Shown piece by piece: positions 42,757-49,698 of a DNA stretch of 52,210 nt; the stretch's first letter is position 1; every line of letters begins with the position of its first letter. Position numbers and translations under genes: made by a program. The notes below the pieces were generated by a model. That model was not told the origin of the DNA, did not search any database, and was given only the letters and a program-made list of their open reading frames with translations. Source of the DNA: a virus; the IMG/VR virus record IMGVR_UViG_3300046474_000602, positions 1-52,210 of that record; one strand, 5' to 3'.

Positions 42757-43267
42757 GGTCGGCACCCCGCGTGGTCTGATTCACGTAGGTAGCACGATTG
42801 AACATCCCCAGCAGCCCTTGAATGCCGCGAAACACCTGTAGGCGAATTGCGGCCAGTTCGTGATCCGTCACCACGCCATCACCGATGCTTTTGGCCCAGG
42901 TATCAGCCAAGTCAGCTACCTGCCGAAAATACTCAGCGATGCCGGTGGTTAATGTTTCGGGCATATCGTTGGTGTACGCCTCAGCCAGTTCCTGCCAGGT
43001 CGTATCCCCCACCAGCGCGTGCACCGCATCCAGAATGCGACGGTCCTTGGTCAGCTCCAGGATCTCACCGAACTCCTGAATGTTCACGGAGTGGCTGGGA
43101 TGTGTGGGAGACAGCTTGTGTTGCAGCGTGGTGGCGTTTCTGCCGGTGGTGGCGGCAATTGCAGCGGCGCCGCCGGGATAGTCCCGAGCAGCATGGTAAA
43201 GCGCTAGATCGAGCGGCAGGATTTCCCGCTGCGCCCGTTCTACACAACTCAGAGCGATTCGGCTCAT
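42749..43267 (-). CDS. CII-like phage regulatory protein (CP76 family)
   Basis: This 172-residue protein has the CP76 domain in its first ~70 residues: 'LALYHAARDYPGGAAAIAAT', 'GRNATTLQHKLSPTHPSHSV', 'EFGEILELTKDRRILDAVHA'. The C-terminal helical half probably forms oligomers. The family is related to CII-type activators of lysogeny. AAGGA precedes ATG 43267. It is second or third in the leftward early operon behind the Cro-like gene. Confidence 0.85.
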   Translation of the reverse strand: MSRIALSCVERAQREILPLDLALYHAARDYPGGAAAIAATTGRNATTLQHKLSPTHPSHSVNIQEFGEILELTKDRRILDAVHALVGDTTWQELAEAYTNDMPETLTTGIAEYFRQVADLADTWAKSIGDGVVTDHELAAIRLQVFRGIQGLLGMFNRATYVNQTTRGADHG

Positions 43268-43271
43268 GGCA

Positions 43272-43502
43272 TTAATCCTTGAAAGTTGCCAGTGCCTCAC
43301 GACATGCAGTGGTGATACATTTGTCGTGTGGCTTGAAAGTGCCCAAAAGCCGGCGAGGTCCGCAAGACCAACACCGGCACCGTGCCGAGGCGAACGATCC
43401 GTCGTTCACCTCTGGCGCAACAGCTGCCCAATCTGTGGTGGAAACGGCAGCAACCCAAGGCATCCGTGCCTTGGAAACGCGGTGAAGTTCAGCGGTTAGC
43501 AT
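43272..43502 (-). CDS. Small phage hypothetical protein, cysteine-containing
   Basis: This frame of about 76 residues from ATG 43502 (or TTG 43526) contains 'SFASARCRCWSCGPRRLLG' and 'HDKCITTACREALATFKD'. It fits between the Cro-like and CII-like genes with a gap of 4 bases, as small genes often do in this operon type. The ribosome site is weak, so expression is uncertain. No family is recognised. Confidence 0.5.
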   Translation of the reverse strand: MLTAELHRVSKARMPWVAAVSTTDWAAVAPEVNDGSFASARCRCWSCGPRRLLGTFKPHDKCITTACREALATFKD

Positions 43503-43600
43503 GTGGTGTGCCCGCTTTACCTTCAACGCGACCCGACATCACTGTGGTGGTGTGTGTCGGGAGGAACTGGGCGACCTTTGGGTCGCCTTTTTTCTAAGTG

Positions 43601-43891
43601 TTACGCAGCAACCGCATGAAATGCTGGAGCTGGGAATAGATCAGGCAAATCCGGACGTAGCTCGTGGGGCAATACTTTTCCGCCTGATGCGCGAGCAACA
43701 GAATGGACACGCTCAGTAGGCACTCGACCGGCTTTGAGCCATTTCCAAACGTGCGGTTGTTTTACATTGCAACGGCGTGCCAGCTCGGATTGGTTGTTGC
43801 CGCAGACTTCAAGGACTCGAAGCAGAGCAGCACCGCCCTCAAAAGCGCACCCGGAGCCCGAACTACTAGGATCACGGTGATTTATAGTCAT
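43601..43891 (-). CDS. Cro/YdaS-like regulator
   Basis: This protein of about 96 residues has a helix-turn-helix of the YdaS/Cro kind: 'ALLRVLEVCGNNQSELARRC', 'NVKQPHVWKWLKAGRVPTER'. It stands divergent from the S24 repressor, as Cro does. It would repress the lysogenic promoter and commit to lytic growth. The first 25 residues are low-complexity, so the true start may be further downstream. Confidence 0.8.
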   Translation of the reverse strand: MTINHRDPSSSGSGCAFEGGAALLRVLEVCGNNQSELARRCNVKQPHVWKWLKAGRVPTERVHSVARASGGKVLPHELRPDLPDLFPAPAFHAVAA

Positions 43892-43925
43892 GGGACAGAT
43901 CTCAACATGAGTAACTGATGCGCAG

Positions 43926-43993
43926 ATTATAACCAAAGGATTAATTCGTCAACAACCTTAGCTGTTGGACTTTCTATAACCAGGGTCATAACC
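43926..43993. promoter_or_regulatory. Divergent cro/cI promoters with ATAACC operator repeats
   Basis: Minus strand: TTGACG (43947-43952) and TATAAT (43926-43931), 15 bases apart, for the Cro-like operon. Plus strand: TTGGAC (43965-43970) and CATAAC (43987-43992), 16 apart, for the repressor. ATAACC occurs at 43929-43934, 43976-43981 and 43988-43993, overlapping the -10 elements. The same half-site (as GGTTAT) recurs downstream of the repressor gene. Confidence 0.55.
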
Positions 43994-44000
43994 TGCATCC

Positions 44001-44780
44001 ATGAACTATTTAGACAAATCTCAGCTCCCCAGCCTTGCTGATCGACTGAATCATGCGATGGCAGAACGCAACCTCAGCCAGGAAGCGCTGGCTGCCTCCG
44101 CCGGATGCACGCAAGCCAGCATCCAAAAGATCAGTTCAGGTAAATCTCAAAAAAGCCGCTTCTTGTCCGCAATTGCGCGAGCACTGCAGATTGATGTCGA
44201 TTGGCTTGAGTTGGGGGTCGTACCTAGCACCCAGCCGCCCCGTGACAACGTCTACAGACTACGCCCAAGAGACGGAACCCCCTTTGTTCTAGGCGAGCTC
44301 TCGCCGTGGGACGATTTCACCCCCATGGATGATGACGAGGTCGCGTTGCCGCTTTATAAGGAAGTCGAGATTGCTTCTGGATTGGGGAAATCTTCAGTCC
44401 AAATTGATGAAGGTCGAAAGGTTCGGTTTTCCAGCTATACGTTGCGCAAAGCCGGTATAGACCCAGCAAACGCGGCCTGTGCTACAAACACCGGCAACTC
44501 CAACCACCCTTTGATCCTCGACCGGGCGACCCTTGGTATAGATAAGGGAATGACAAAGATCATCGACGGTCAGGTGTATGCGCTCGATCACGACGGACTC
44601 TTGAGAATCAAATTCCTCTACCGCATTCCCGGCGGCCTTCGCCTTCGCAGCTTCAACCGCGAGGAGTACGCAGACGAAGACTATTCGTTCGAACAGGTGA
44701 TGGAGCATCGCATTCAAATTATTGGTAGGGTTTTCTGGTGGTCGACTCTAAACCCCATAAATTCATCACTTATCGTTTAA
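44001..44780 (+). CDS. CI-type repressor, S24/LexA-like autoprotease
   Basis: This 259-residue protein has an N-terminal helix-turn-helix (about 12-70: 'RLNHAMAERNLSQEALAASA', 'GCTQASIQKISSGKSQKSRF'), a linker, and a C-terminal S24 peptidase with the Ser in 'NTGNSNHPLILDRATLG' near 165 and the Lys in 'LLRIKFLYR' near 206. The common GDSMEP motif is altered to GNSNHP. It keeps the prophage silent, with induction by RecA-stimulated cleavage expected. There is no Shine-Dalgarno; the predicted -10 ends 8 bases before the ATG, so the message may be leaderless. Confidence 0.88.
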   Translation: MNYLDKSQLPSLADRLNHAMAERNLSQEALAASAGCTQASIQKISSGKSQKSRFLSAIARALQIDVDWLELGVVPSTQPPRDNVYRLRPRDGTPFVLGELSPWDDFTPMDDDEVALPLYKEVEIASGLGKSSVQIDEGRKVRFSSYTLRKAGIDPANAACATNTGNSNHPLILDRATLGIDKGMTKIIDGQVYALDHDGLLRIKFLYRIPGGLRLRSFNREEYADEDYSFEQVMEHRIQIIGRVFWWSTLNPINSSLIV

Positions 44781-44781
44781 A

Positions 44782-44825
44782 AATTAAACTCTAGGTTATT
44801 GCCACAAATTAAAACCTAGGTTATT
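44782..44825. promoter_or_regulatory. Tandem operator-like repeats downstream of cI
   Basis: AATTAAACTCTAGGTTATT (44782-44800) is repeated as AATTAAAACCTAGGTTATT (44807-44825), 25 bases apart, i.e. about 2.4 helical turns. Copy two contains the palindrome AACCTAGGTT. Both include GGTTAT, the complement of the ATAACC half-site in the cI/cro region. They precede the operon starting at 44863. Confidence 0.5.
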
Positions 44826-44862
44826 TTTGCCTCACTCTTCCACCACAGAGCGAGGCAACACC

Positions 44863-45039
44863 ATGCACACCACAGCCACCCTGCACGTCCATCCGACTGC
44901 TGATGAACCATTCCGCATCCTCGAGGTTCGCCGCATCGCGCGCAATTGCGGCTGCACATTCATCCCTAGCAAATCAAAACCGCAAGCCCGTATCGCGTCT
45001 GCTCCGTTCAATCCGAACGATGGAGGCCGGGCAGCATGA
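44863..45039 (+). CDS. Small hypothetical phage protein
   Basis: This 58-residue basic protein has the strand-rich core 'RILEVRRIARNCGCTFIPSK'. The frame from ATG 44863 has GAGG upstream. It is the first gene of the rightward operon and overlaps the next gene by ATGA. I recognise no family. Confidence 0.5.
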   Translation: MHTTATLHVHPTADEPFRILEVRRIARNCGCTFIPSKSKPQARIASAPFNPNDGGRAA

Positions 45040-45626
45040 ACAAATTCAAACTCGACAACCGCACCCTGCAATTGCTCAACGCCCAGGTCAACCTAACCGA
45101 GACGTTCAACCACGTTTTGAGGTCGATCCCAAAGCGAGAAGCTCTGGCGCTACGCCTGAAAGTCGAACGCAGCAAAGCCGACACTCACTTCACCGTTGAA
45201 CTAGGCAGCGAGCGCCACACGTTAACCCTGCCCAACAGCAAGAAGATGCACCTCAAGTTGGCCGACTTTATCGAAGAGATCGCCAATGGTCCTACTGATC
45301 ACAGCAATCCGATCGAGCCACCATCATTGCCACATGCTAGCCGCAGCTATGGCGCGTTTGAGGTTGAACACAAGCAACAAGTTTTCGACCTGGTGCGCAC
45401 TGGTGGCGCCATCAGCCTCGACCTTGGCTTCGAGCTACCTATCCACGTGGCCATTCATCGCAATCAGACGCGAACCGGCATCACCACCATCATGAGCATT
45501 GGCGTCAAACGCCCTCGTACCAAGTGCTTCACCGTGTGCGGTACCGACGTCGAGATGTACGCGATGGTCGCCGAGTCCATCACCCACCTGGCTACCGTGG
45601 CGACTCCCGCCGCGCATGCAGCCTAA
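45036..45626 (+). CDS. Hypothetical phage protein
   Basis: This 196-residue protein has an N-terminal helical and strand part ('LRSIPKREALALRLKVERSK', 'HFTVELGSERHTLTLPNSKK') and a C-terminal part with 'GGAISLDLGFELPIHVAIHR' and a late CFTVCG. It has no membrane segment. It is translated by ATGA overlap from the gene before. I do not recognise the family. Confidence 0.65.
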   Translation: MNKFKLDNRTLQLLNAQVNLTETFNHVLRSIPKREALALRLKVERSKADTHFTVELGSERHTLTLPNSKKMHLKLADFIEEIANGPTDHSNPIEPPSLPHASRSYGAFEVEHKQQVFDLVRTGGAISLDLGFELPIHVAIHRNQTRTGITTIMSIGVKRPRTKCFTVCGTDVEMYAMVAESITHLATVATPAAHAA

Positions 45627-45635
45627 GGAGGATCC

Positions 45636-45917
45636 ATGGATCGCACACTCGCCCAAGCCGCAACCCAACTCGGCCTAACCCGGCCCAAGCTAATCGCTCT
45701 CATGCGGGAAAAGGGCCTACTCAAAGGGAACCTCCCGGCCTACCCCAAGCGCGACCGCGACTATCTGCGGATCAAGGATGGCCAGTGGTATCACGAGACA
45801 TCCGGCATGCAGTACAGCCAGTCAACCCGGGTGAAGCAAGCCGGCATTCGTTGGCTCGCCGAACAACTGGGGCTGAACCTTCCAGAAATCCCGGTAAATA
45901 ACCGTGACGTGGCCTAG
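45636..45917 (+). CDS. Phage antirepressor KilAC-domain protein
   Basis: This 93-residue protein is close to a bare KilAC/ANT C-terminal domain: 'TLAQAATQLGLTRPKLIALM', 'REKGLLKGNLPAYPKRDRDY', 'YSQSTRVKQAGIRWLAEQLG'. There is no Ant/Bro N-terminal domain. Such proteins may modulate repression or replication. AGGAGG lies just before the ATG, and it overlaps the next small gene by 14 bases. Confidence 0.85.
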   Translation: MDRTLAQAATQLGLTRPKLIALMREKGLLKGNLPAYPKRDRDYLRIKDGQWYHETSGMQYSQSTRVKQAGIRWLAEQLGLNLPEIPVNNRDVA

Positions 45918-46083
45918 GGAATACGCCCGCCAGATTATCGCCATGAGTACACGCGAGGAGCGCAACGCTGCACTCCTCGAAGTACCAGAGCATCTGCGGG
46001 AACTGACCAAACGCCACTGCCTGAACGCCTGGAATCACCCATCACGACTTAAACGCAAGGAGGCCGAGCAACCCCATGAGTAA
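45904..46083 (+). CDS. Small hypothetical protein (GTG start)
   Basis: This is a 59-residue protein from GTG 45904: 'TWPREYARQIIAMSTREERN', 'AALLEVPEHLRELTKRHCLN' and a basic end. It overlaps the KilAC gene before it by 14 bases and the PrtN-like gene after it by 8 bases. Helical and charged, it is a type seen in Pseudomonas phage early operons as I recall. An in-frame ATG exists 13 codons in. Confidence 0.6.
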   Translation: MTWPREYARQIIAMSTREERNAALLEVPEHLRELTKRHCLNAWNHPSRLKRKEAEQPHE

Positions 46084-46393
46084 CTCCAACCAAACACCGC
46101 TACGACTACTTCCCGCGCCGGACAGCTCCACCGTCGAGATGCTGCACCACCTCTTCGGCGACGTGCTTATTCCCCTCGAAAAGCTGCGCGTGCACTACTT
46201 CAAGAACCTCAATGAAAAGACGTTCACAGAAGCGATCAACAGCGGGCGGATTCAACTACCGGTGACCACCATCGACCACAGCGTGAAGGCTTTGAGGTAT
46301 GCCCATATCAGGCACGTTGCCGCATTGATCGACATCCGCGCTTACAAGGCTGACGAAGAAATGCCGCGTCCACTTACCGACTCAACCGAGTAA
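46076..46393 (+). CDS. PrtN-family (pyocin activator-like) protein, copy 1
   Basis: This 105-residue protein has the PrtN pattern 'FGDVLIPLEKLRVHYFKNLN', 'KTFTEAINSGRIQLPVTTID', 'ALRYAHIRHVAALIDIRAYK'. It is more divergent than the second copy at 48424-48699. PrtN activates pyocin genes by binding P-boxes upstream of them. In this phage it may control the late or accessory genes. It overlaps the small gene upstream by 8 bases. Confidence 0.75.
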   Translation: MSNSNQTPLRLLPAPDSSTVEMLHHLFGDVLIPLEKLRVHYFKNLNEKTFTEAINSGRIQLPVTTIDHSVKALRYAHIRHVAALIDIRAYKADEEMPRPLTDSTE

Positions 46394-46453
46394 GACCACT
46401 AACCGAGAAAGGGCTGCCACCACCAGCCAACGACAACACCAGGAGCACACCAC

Positions 46454-46996
46454 ATGACCGCAATACAAATCTGCGCATTGATCGTTCTGATCGTACTTGT
46501 CGGCCTCACCTATTGGGCAGGCTATCGCGGAGGCCTGATCGATGGCCGCCTCGACGGAATCGACGAAGGCAAAGACATTCAACAGTCTGACAACTCGGAA
46601 GAGATCCACAACTTGAAGCTCTCCCTGGATCAGGCGCGCGATCACCACAAGCAACTGTACTCCCACTACGAGCGCGCGTTGGCCGCTTCGAAATTGGGGG
46701 AGCCAGCGCGTCAGACTCTTCTGGAAATCGCAGAAAAACTGCGCATCGCGGCCGAAACATTCAGGGCCTTCCGTACGGGCAAGAAACTCGAACGTGACAC
46801 CATTGCGCTACGCGATCAAGCGCTCGCCATGGCAGCCCTGCTGGATCCAGCAACACAACTGGAATTATCCAAGGAGAGCGAATCTGGCGACGGAAGCATC
46901 CATACAAGTTTCGAGGACGCAAAAAAAGCATCTCTGTTTTTTCAGCAGCTTCACCCGAAAAACCAAGACCAAAAAATGGTCGGAGGTGAAGCATGA
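46454..46996 (+). CDS. Membrane-anchored coiled-coil protein
   Basis: This 180-residue protein has an N-terminal hydrophobic anchor ('ICALIVLIVLVGLTYWAGY', residues 6-24) and a long charged helical body ('EEIHNLKLSLDQARDHHKQL', 'LLEIAEKLRIAAETFRAF'). It has an inner-membrane anchor with a probable coiled coil. Unknown role; a superinfection-exclusion function would be only a guess. It overlaps the next gene by ATGA. The 60-base gap before it shows an AGGAGC site. Confidence 0.6.
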   Translation: MTAIQICALIVLIVLVGLTYWAGYRGGLIDGRLDGIDEGKDIQQSDNSEEIHNLKLSLDQARDHHKQLYSHYERALAASKLGEPARQTLLEIAEKLRIAAETFRAFRTGKKLERDTIALRDQALAMAALLDPATQLELSKESESGDGSIHTSFEDAKKASLFFQQLHPKNQDQKMVGGEA

Positions 46997-47127
46997 GTCG
47001 TCCTATCTCAATGCTGCGCCTCCCCCCCAGGCTGTCGGCAAGTTACAGCAGCACCGAAGCACGGTTCACGTTTCACCAGCGCCTGATGGACCAACTCACT
47101 ATCGAACACCGGAGGAAAGCGGTATGA
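46993..47127 (+). CDS. 44-residue hypothetical microprotein
   Basis: This frame from ATG 46993 overlaps its neighbours at both ends (ATGA with the preceding stop, ATGA with the following start). It reads 'SRPISMLRLPPRLSASYSST' then 'EARFTFHQRLMDQLTIEHRR'. It is basic, with no known family. The tight overlaps support translation. Confidence 0.5.
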   Translation: MSRPISMLRLPPRLSASYSSTEARFTFHQRLMDQLTIEHRRKAV

Positions 47128-47498
47128 AGAAGGACCTGCATACCACCCAAGCATCGACCGCTTTGCTCCGCACTGCCAATCGTGTCGACACAACTGAAAC
47201 AAACAGTCTCTGCTGCGCAGCAGCAGGCATTATTGTCCCTCTCAGCGCCACTACCCAGGCACTTATACCCCACGAAAAGCTGCGCGGGGCAGCGCTCGCT
47301 GATGCAACGCTAAACGCTCAGAAACGCCCGCTCGCGCAGCCTGTCGTGGGGTACAAAACCACCTCGCACACTCAAAATATGAGCGAAATAAAGGAGCTTA
47401 TGTGCATTCCCGGCGCCGGTCGAAAACTAGCCGGACAAATCCATGCAGTGGGCTACCGATTGAGCCTCAGCGTGGCACAGCAAGGAGAACTTCAATGA
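47124..47498 (+). CDS. Hypothetical protein with a possible DNA-binding C-terminus
   Basis: This protein has 124 residues from ATG 47124, with GGAGG 8 bases upstream. The first half is Thr/Ala-rich, including 'GIIVPLSATTQALIPHEKLR'. The end contains 'ELMCIPGAGRKLAGQIHAVG', a possible helix-hairpin-helix, though this is weak. The longer opening from 46794 overlaps other genes out of frame and is not used. It overlaps the next gene by ATGA. Confidence 0.5.
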   Translation: MKKDLHTTQASTALLRTANRVDTTETNSLCCAAAGIIVPLSATTQALIPHEKLRGAALADATLNAQKRPLAQPVVGYKTTSHTQNMSEIKELMCIPGAGRKLAGQIHAVGYRLSLSVAQQGELQ

Positions 47499-48427
47499 CA
47501 CTCACTAGCTCAGACAATCTAGATCTCTGGACAACTGACTCTTTTGAAGACTCTGTCGCCGCAGCCTTGATCACCTGTTTTGAAACCAGAATCAAAAAAA
47601 ATAAAGGGGCCGGTCCAAATACTCTTACTAATGAGCGGATGGGCCTCATCAGAAGAATCGGTCCCTATATTCCGAGCAACGACAGATTCATCATCGCGCC
47701 AAGCACAACCGGCGTTGGAGATTGGGAATTCGATGTTACCAATGACCCTTTGCCTACACTGGGATGCATTGGGTTTACCAGAACACAACAAGCCCCGCCC
47801 GATGAATATGGTGGTTTTTTTCAAACCACATATGTTCGGAAAGTTACCAGTCTACCCAAGACATGGCACAGACGTTCGGGTGGACAGTTGTATGAAATAA
47901 TAATAGCCGCATCGGAAAATGATTTTATTGAGGGTGATCGTTCTTTCTTTTGCATAACAAAAGAAGGCAAAGTTGCTGCCTGTGAGCAACGTTTTGAACT
48001 CGCTGGTCGGTACAAAACCAGTCACGACCTCACCACACCGGAAAAGGAACTGAAAGGTCGTGAAGCCAGGGCATCGATCGCTTTGCAATTCATAGCCGAC
48101 AGCCGTTACTGCTGGACTATTGAGGCCCGTGAATCCAACAGCCTTGCTCGCCTGGGTTCTATGCCAGAGCAGATTAAATCCTTGTTATACGCGAGATCAG
48201 TTCCACTAACCGAGACAGGACGAAAACGACCAATACTACACTTGGTAGCAGCCCATCAGCGCCGTTTAAAGAATGGCATTGATATAGACTTAGCTGGATT
48301 TCTTAGAGGCGTTCAAACAGTAGAGATAGGTGGAACCTATTTTACTGTTAGGCCAGCACCAGCACTACTACCAGAACTATCTGCGGCCAGCAGAAGTAAA
48401 GTATCCGTACGCGGGGAGGCAGAATGA
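47495..48427 (+). CDS. Large hypothetical protein of the early rightward operon
   Basis: This 310-residue protein has no recognised domain. Features include 'SNDRFIIAPSTTGVGDWEFD', 'YEIIIAASENDFIEGDRSFF' and a basic C-terminus 'VAAHQRRLKNGIDIDLAGFL'. A soluble mixed alpha/beta protein, it is more A+T-rich than the surrounding phage genes. AAGGAG precedes ATG 47495, and the end overlaps the PrtN gene by ATGA, so the two are probably produced together. Confidence 0.65.
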   Translation: MTLTSSDNLDLWTTDSFEDSVAAALITCFETRIKKNKGAGPNTLTNERMGLIRRIGPYIPSNDRFIIAPSTTGVGDWEFDVTNDPLPTLGCIGFTRTQQAPPDEYGGFFQTTYVRKVTSLPKTWHRRSGGQLYEIIIAASENDFIEGDRSFFCITKEGKVAACEQRFELAGRYKTSHDLTTPEKELKGREARASIALQFIADSRYCWTIEARESNSLARLGSMPEQIKSLLYARSVPLTETGRKRPILHLVAAHQRRLKNGIDIDLAGFLRGVQTVEIGGTYFTVRPAPALLPELSAASRSKVSVRGEAE

Positions 48428-48699
48428 ACACATCCTTTATATTAATGGCGCAATACAACGGTCAGGCGATCATTTCGCTCGACCGTATATGCAAGGACTA
48501 CTTCACACACCTAACACCAGAAATGTTGCAGCGTAAAGTTTTAGCAGGCCAGATTAAAATACCGATCACACGTTTGGAACAAAGCCAGAAGAGTGCAAAA
48601 GGCATCCACATTGCAGATCTCGCAACTTATCTTGACACTCAGAGAGCTGCGGCACTCAAAGAGCACAACCAGCTAAACAACTACAAAAAAGCCTCATAA
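48424..48699 (+). CDS. prtN: PrtN-family pyocin activator, copy 2
   Basis: This 91-residue protein matches PrtN closely: 'NTSFILMAQYNGQAIISLDR', 'DYFTHLTPEMLQRKVLAGQI', 'RLEQSQKSAKGIHIADLATY'. In P. aeruginosa PrtN is induced after DNA damage and activates pyocin transcription at P-boxes. Here the gene ends the rightward operon of a temperate phage. The product could drive late genes or the bacteriocin at 12.2 kb, but I did not find clear P-boxes by eye. Confidence 0.85.
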   Translation: MNTSFILMAQYNGQAIISLDRICKDYFTHLTPEMLQRKVLAGQIKIPITRLEQSQKSAKGIHIADLATYLDTQRAAALKEHNQLNNYKKAS

Positions 48700-48788
48700 C
48701 TACCACCTAACACTCTGCCCATAACAAACTTAAAACTAGCGCGCCATGGGCAGACTCACACAAAACAATTAACACCTACCTTTCATTT

Positions 48789-49580
48789 TTACTTTTTAAA
48801 CTGATCCATAACAACCGTAGAAAGCACACTTATCACAAAAGCTATCACTACACCCCATATCCACTTTTCTCGAATACTGACCAACCGACCATGAGCTGCA
48901 GCTGCCTTACCCCAACAAAATAGATTTCTGGGAAACGCCCGATCTAATACTGGACCAATAAAAAACAATGAAATTATAAAACCAAAAAAACCAAGCATTG
49001 GATACTTAAGTCGTGAATAACTGGCCTCCTGCCTATGTTCTATAATAAAATTCAGTTTTTGCTGCAAATCATCTGTGGATATTACTTTAGAAACCTCGTC
49101 ATCGGTTGTATTCATACCCGCAGCATAAGTCATCGCCCCCAAAAGCAGCATCATTATACCTGGCAGAATCCCTCTTGAACTAATAAGCGAATCGAAGGAG
49201 AAAGCTCGAAATTTGAGAATCTCAGAGTTCAAGTACTCCTTAACATCCGAAAATAAGAGATACGCCAGATCCCTATCATCAGACTCAATCTCCAAATCGA
49301 CAGCATGTTTAGGATCAAAAACCAAGTGAATTTTATGCACACCTGAAGACTCAATCTCCAATCGACTTATCGCATTTCTACTAGAGTTCTCTTCCGCAAT
49401 CAATTCTGCCGGTGTATCAAGTTCCAGCAACATACCATCAACACGAAAGACTTTATACTTTAGCGTTTGCAAATGATCATCTGGAAAAAGACGACGCCTA
49501 ATAATATCATCAAGTTTTATCAGGGTCTCCTCCGTCAAAAGAAAACCCTTTTTAAACGTAGTCTCAAGATATGCCTTCAT
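48789..49580 (-). CDS. A+T-rich membrane protein, probable lysogenic-conversion gene
   Basis: This 263-residue protein has a soluble N-terminal ~130 residues followed by three hydrophobic segments: 'GILPGIMMLLLGAMTYAAGM', 'YPMLGFFGFIISLFFIGPVL' and 'WGVVIAFVISVLSTVVMDQF'. It is strikingly A+T-rich compared with its neighbours and stands alone between the early operon and the integrase. That is the common site for morons expressed in the lysogen. ATG 49580 with GAGG upstream is chosen. No known family; an exclusion or stress role is only a possibility. Confidence 0.65.
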   Translation of the reverse strand: MKAYLETTFKKGFLLTEETLIKLDDIIRRRLFPDDHLQTLKYKVFRVDGMLLELDTPAELIAEENSSRNAISRLEIESSGVHKIHLVFDPKHAVDLEIESDDRDLAYLLFSDVKEYLNSEILKFRAFSFDSLISSRGILPGIMMLLLGAMTYAAGMNTTDDEVSKVISTDDLQQKLNFIIEHRQEASYSRLKYPMLGFFGFIISLFFIGPVLDRAFPRNLFCWGKAAAAHGRLVSIREKWIWGVVIAFVISVLSTVVMDQFKK

Positions 49581-49698
49581 CACCACCTCAAACGGTAAGA
49601 GTCTATAGTCAAATGTATTTCCTAAGCCGTGCAGTTAAAATCAAGCACCGGACTCGTCGAATAACAGCGATTAAAGCAACATTACAAGTATTGCGCCA

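Noticed and set aside
46794-47123. N-terminal extension of the 124-residue gene
   Set aside because: It overlaps two other supported frames, and the ATG at 47124 has a strong ribosome site.
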